7,583 nt of DNA, from positions 3,155-10,737 of the forward strand of contig DOYA01000062.1 in assembly GCA_003518755.1 (NCBI GenBank), given 5' to 3'. Of the stretch, positions 5,820 to 7,583 are shown in pieces (positions within the stretch are counted from its first letter, which is position 1; each line of letters begins with the position of its first letter). Both the position numbers and the translations under genes were made by a program. Source of the DNA: Clostridiales bacterium. Its GTDB lineage: Bacteria; Bacillota; Clostridia; TANB77; CAG-508. The notes below the pieces were generated by a model. It was not told the DNA's origin, did no database searches, and worked only from the letters and a program-made list of their open reading frames with translations.

Positions 5820-6584
5820 ATGAAGAATAAATCATGGATTATAATTGTAATTATGGGAATAGCTCTTACAATTTCAATAGGATATAGTGTAGTACTTAGT
5901 AATAAAAAAGCAGAAAAAGAAAGTACAGTTACTACGACAAGTATTATAGAAATGACTGCAACAACTGCAACTATAAAAAATACACTAAAAGGAACAGGAA
6001 CAGTTGAGTACAAAGAACTACAAAAAGAAAATGTAGAAAATAATAATGTTACTTTAGAAGATTCGGGTACTAATAAAGAAGAACAACCAGTTGAAGTTAT
6101 AAAGCAATATATTGTTAAATTGTCTGTTGAAGATAAAGATTTTAGCAAAGTTAAGGAAAATCAAACTGTAGAAGTATCTGTAAAAAATGAAGAAAAAAAC
6201 CTTAATTATATGGGTAAAGTAAAACAAATAAATAAAGATCCACTTTCAAAATCAACTATAGATATAGAAATTACAAACCCAGACGAGAATTTACAAGCAG
6301 ATATGCAAGCAGTATGTACTATAATTATTGAAAAAGCTGAAAATGTTGTTGCACTACCAATTGAAGCAATACAAAAAGATGAAGAAAACAAAACATATGT
6401 TAATCTAGTGCAAGATGGTACAGAAACTGAAAAAGCATATATTAAAACAGGAATATCTGATGAGTATTATGTTGAAATAGAAGAAGGTTTAAGTGTAGGA
6501 GATAGAGTCCAAATAATAAAATCATCAACAACAGTTGTTAATGACAATGAAAAAAACATTTTAAAACCAACAAGCGAAAAGTAA
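5820..6584 (+). CDS. Membrane-fusion-protein-like (HlyD/MacA-type) adaptor, lipoyl/hairpin region missing
   Basis: 254 residues, ATG seven bases after AGAGG. Residues 6-26 are a single N-terminal membrane anchor; the rest lies outside the cell. The part from about 95 to 235 resembles the barrel domains of ABC or RND efflux adaptors: strand-rich KQYIVKLSVEDKDFSKV, GKVKQINKDPLSKSTIDIEIT, NLQADMQAVCTIIIE, then VVALPIEAIQKDEENKTYV and ISDEYYVEIEEGLSVGDRVQI, the usual MacA-like membrane-proximal pattern. The lipoyl domain and alpha-helical hairpin expected before this are replaced by a short acidic linker (about 65-92). No MacB-type ATPase or permease follows; a terminator and a tRNA do. It could be a stand-alone adaptor or a remnant reduced by internal deletion. 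Fold assignment is fairly good; substrate unknown. Confidence 0.65.
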   Translation: MKNKSWIIIVIMGIALTISIGYSVVLSNKKAEKESTVTTTSIIEMTATTATIKNTLKGTGTVEYKELQKENVENNNVTLEDSGTNKEEQPVEVIKQYIVKLSVEDKDFSKVKENQTVEVSVKNEEKNLNYMGKVKQINKDPLSKSTIDIEITNPDENLQADMQAVCTIIIEKAENVVALPIEAIQKDEENKTYVNLVQDGTETEKAYIKTGISDEYYVEIEEGLSVGDRVQIIKSSTTVVNDNEKNILKPTSEK

Positions 6585-6604
6585 TTTTCGCTTGAATGTT
6601 TTTT
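6571..6604 (+). terminator. Rho-independent terminator overlapping the end of the 5820 gene
   Basis: CAAGCGAAAA (6571-6580), GTAA loop, TTTTCGCTTG (6585-6594): a perfect 10-base-pair stem followed by a T run (6599-6604). The gene's stop codon lies in the loop. The T run ends only three bases before the tRNA. Confidence 0.85.
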
Positions 6605-6607
6605 AAT

Positions 6608-6683
6608 GCCACTATAGCTCAGTAGGTAGAGCAACTGATTCGTAACCAGTAGGTCAGCAGTTCGATTCTGCTTAGTGGCTCCA
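6608..6683 (+). tRNA. tRNA-Thr (anticodon CGT)
   Basis: A full cloverleaf can be folded by eye: acceptor GCCACTA/TAGTGGC with discriminator T and encoded CCA (6681-6683); D stem GCTC/GAGC; anticodon stem ACTGA/CCAGT; loop TTCGTAA with anticodon CGT at 6641-6643; T stem AGCAG/CTGCT with TTCGATT loop. It decodes ACG, a rare threonine codon in such AT-rich genomes. One oddity is an A.C mismatch at the base pair closing the anticodon loop (31-39), where A-T is usual. As an ANN-decoding tRNA it is a substrate of the TsaB/TsaE pathway encoded nearby. Confidence 0.95.
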
Positions 6684-6767
6684 TAATGCGTTTTCGTCGA
6701 ACCACTTGTAATTATTGATACAAGCGAGTTTAAAGAAAACCAAAAGTGAATATCTATCACAATATAT

Positions 6768-6795
6768 AAGTCGATTTAATCGGCTTAATTTTTTT
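6768..6795 (+). terminator. Rho-independent terminator downstream of tRNA-Thr
   Basis: AAGTCGAT (6768-6775), TTA loop, ATCGGCTT (6779-6786) with one G.T pair, followed by AA and seven T. It probably ends the tRNA transcript. Confidence 0.7.
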
Positions 6796-6869
6796 GCTTT
6801 AAATTATCTTAGCTGGTAAATAAAGTAAGAATTAGCCTCAAAATATTGAAAAAAGGAGGTTTTTGTGAT

Positions 6870-7142
6870 ATGATAGCTACAGTTAAAAAAGAAATAGCAA
6901 TAAGTAAAGAATTACATTCTAAGATTGAATGGGCTTGCACTTTTAGTAATTGCATACCAAAGATAAAGAATGGTAATTTGAGAATGGTAGAAAAAACTAA
7001 CATTGCTTATGTAGAACCACATACTGCTGTTATTAAGAATAAGCTGTATTTATTCTTTAATGAACACGAATATTTTTACATAGGTAATTTAGCAAATAAA
7101 TACCCACTCTCAAAATTAAGAGATTTTATCAATGGTAACTAA
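6870..7142 (+). CDS. Small protein of unknown function upstream of a serine recombinase
   Basis: 90 residues from the ATG at 6870, ten bases after a strong AAAGGAGG (6852-6859). An in-frame TTG at 6846 lies before that RBS and is unlikely as a start. The protein is basic and soluble, with two cysteines near residues 23 and 29 (WACTFSNCIPK) and a hydrophobic strand-rich centre (KLYLFFNEHEYFYIG). No family is recognised. It is followed after about 107 bases by a serine recombinase and preceded by tRNA-Thr, so it probably belongs to the same mobile element; small proteins at this position can be recombination directionality factors or regulators, but nothing in this sequence proves either. Confidence 0.6.
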   Translation: MIATVKKEIAISKELHSKIEWACTFSNCIPKIKNGNLRMVEKTNIAYVEPHTAVIKNKLYLFFNEHEYFYIGNLANKYPLSKLRDFINGN

Positions 7143-7201
7143 TACTAAAAGAATTTTTATTTTCAGCAAGTAATATGACAAGTAAATATTAAAGTGATTT
7201 T

Positions 7202-7238
7202 AAGTGTTAGTTATTATACTAGCACTTTGTTTGTTTTT
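7202..7238 (+). terminator. Terminator-like hairpin just upstream of the recombinase
   Basis: AAGTGTTAGT (7202-7211), TATTAT loop, ACTAGCACTT (7218-7227), one G.T pair, then TGTTTGTTTTT. The T-rich tail runs straight into the recombinase RBS (AGGAGG, 7239-7244), so it may attenuate recombinase expression. Confidence 0.6.
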
Positions 7239-7249
7239 AGGAGGTTGTA

Positions 7250-7583
7250 ATGGAGAAAGAAGAAAAGAAAATTGCAGGTATTTATATTAGAGTAAGTACG
7301 GAGGATCAAGCTCGTGAAGGATTTAGCTTAGGAGAACAAGAAGAAAAATTAAGGCAATTATGCAAATATAAAGATTTTGAAATATATAAAATTTATAAAG
7401 ATGCAGGAATATCAGCTAAAAATATGAAAGATAGACCATCATTTCAACAAATGTTAGAAGATATGAAATCAGGAAAACTTAATTATATAGTAGCCTATAA
7501 ATTAGATAGAGTAACTCGTTCAGTAAGAGATTTAGAGGTTTTAATTAGTACTCTTGAGCAATATCATTGTTATTTAATATGTG
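7250..7583 (+). CDS. Large serine recombinase, N-terminal catalytic domain (3' end outside window)
   Basis: The first 111 residues are visible and the frame runs off the window. ATG at 7250 follows AGGAGG by five bases. The resolvase-type catalytic domain is clear: AGIYIRVSTEDQ with the nucleophile S16 and R14, then EGFSLGEQEEKL, DAGISAKNMKDRPSFQQML (about 51-69), YIVAYKLDRVTRSVRDL (79-95) with the conserved arginines R87 and R90, and the DLEVLISTLEQ helix. This pattern is typical of large serine integrases (TndX/CcrA type) of Clostridia elements and prophages, which cut att sites through a 5' phosphoserine intermediate. The length cannot be judged here. It is probably the integrase of an element starting between tRNA-Thr and the small gene. 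No in-frame CGG is seen. Confidence 0.93.
   Translation, partial: MEKEEKKIAGIYIRVSTEDQAREGFSLGEQEEKLRQLCKYKDFEIYKIYKDAGISAKNMKDRPSFQQMLEDMKSGKLNYIVAYKLDRVTRSVRDLEVLISTLEQYHCYLIC

Noticed and set aside
5816..6148. Minus-strand 110-residue frame opposite the 5820 gene
   Set aside because: Serine/valine/leucine-rich shadow with no RBS; the plus-strand gene has a promoter, RBS and terminator.
6467..6760. Minus-strand frame of 97 residues across the tRNA
   Set aside because: It is the antisense of tRNA-Thr and the end of the 5820 gene; the translated tRNA antisense (QNRTADLL-type) is a well-known false protein.
6800..6830. Possible promoter (TTGCTT, 17 bases, TAAATA) for the small gene
   Set aside because: The -10 matches only three of six positions, so it is no better than chance in this AT-rich DNA.
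6809..7003. Minus-strand 64-residue frame opposite the small gene
   Set aside because: Lies opposite a gene with a strong RBS and has no start signal of its own.

Overview
The window is very AT-rich DNA from a low-GC Firmicute, most likely an uncultured Clostridia-type spore former. Evidence: strong GGAGG-type ribosome binding sites, AGA/AGG/CGT arginine usage, a neighbouring M23/M50 pair that resembles the sporulation genes spoIVFA/spoIVFB, and a tsaE-tsaB-rimI operon.

Layout, left to right. (1) The 3' end of a DUF2207 membrane protein with a glycine-rich tail (1-1069, +), ending at a long bidirectional hairpin. (2) A short unrecognised gene on the minus strand (1188-1562) beside a C-terminal remnant of a LysR-type regulator (1629-1889, +). 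(3) A terminator, a possible sigma-E-type promoter, an M23 peptidase with one membrane segment (2204-3106) and a SpoIVFB-like M50 intramembrane protease (3226-3873). (4) A convergent minus-strand operon, tsaE (5189-5662), tsaB (4379-5075) and rimI (3948-4392), for the tRNA t6A modification and protein N-terminal acetylation. (5) A divergent membrane-fusion-protein-like gene (5820-6584) with a good sigma-A promoter and a terminator that ends three bases before a tRNA-Thr(CGT) gene (6608-6683). (6) The start of a probable mobile element: a 90-residue protein (6870-7142), a hairpin, and the N-terminal part of a large serine recombinase (7250 to the window end).

The main result is a shared pattern in three otherwise healthy genes. 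DUF2207, rimI and tsaB are each broken by exactly one extra base. In every case the extra base is a C, in the coding sense, directly before a glycine GGN codon, so the reading frame meets CGG at that point and is lost. Removing the C, or shifting the ribosome +1 at CGG, restores a textbook family motif: GPGSFTG in TsaB, RGKG in RimI, and a glycine-rich GGFR end in DUF2207. I found no other in-frame CGG in any coding region here, although CGG occurs out of frame in coding DNA at about nine places without any frame loss. TsaB is normally essential, so a plain null allele is unlikely. The simplest biological reading is that CGG is an unassigned or 'hungry' codon in this organism and serves as a +1 translational frameshift site, or that CGGN is decoded as glycine. 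Sequencing or assembly error is the main alternative.

Secondary points: degenerate 7-base tandem repeats inside two intergenic gaps, a REP-like GC-rich palindrome, a terminator abutting a tRNA, and an apparent attenuator in front of the recombinase.
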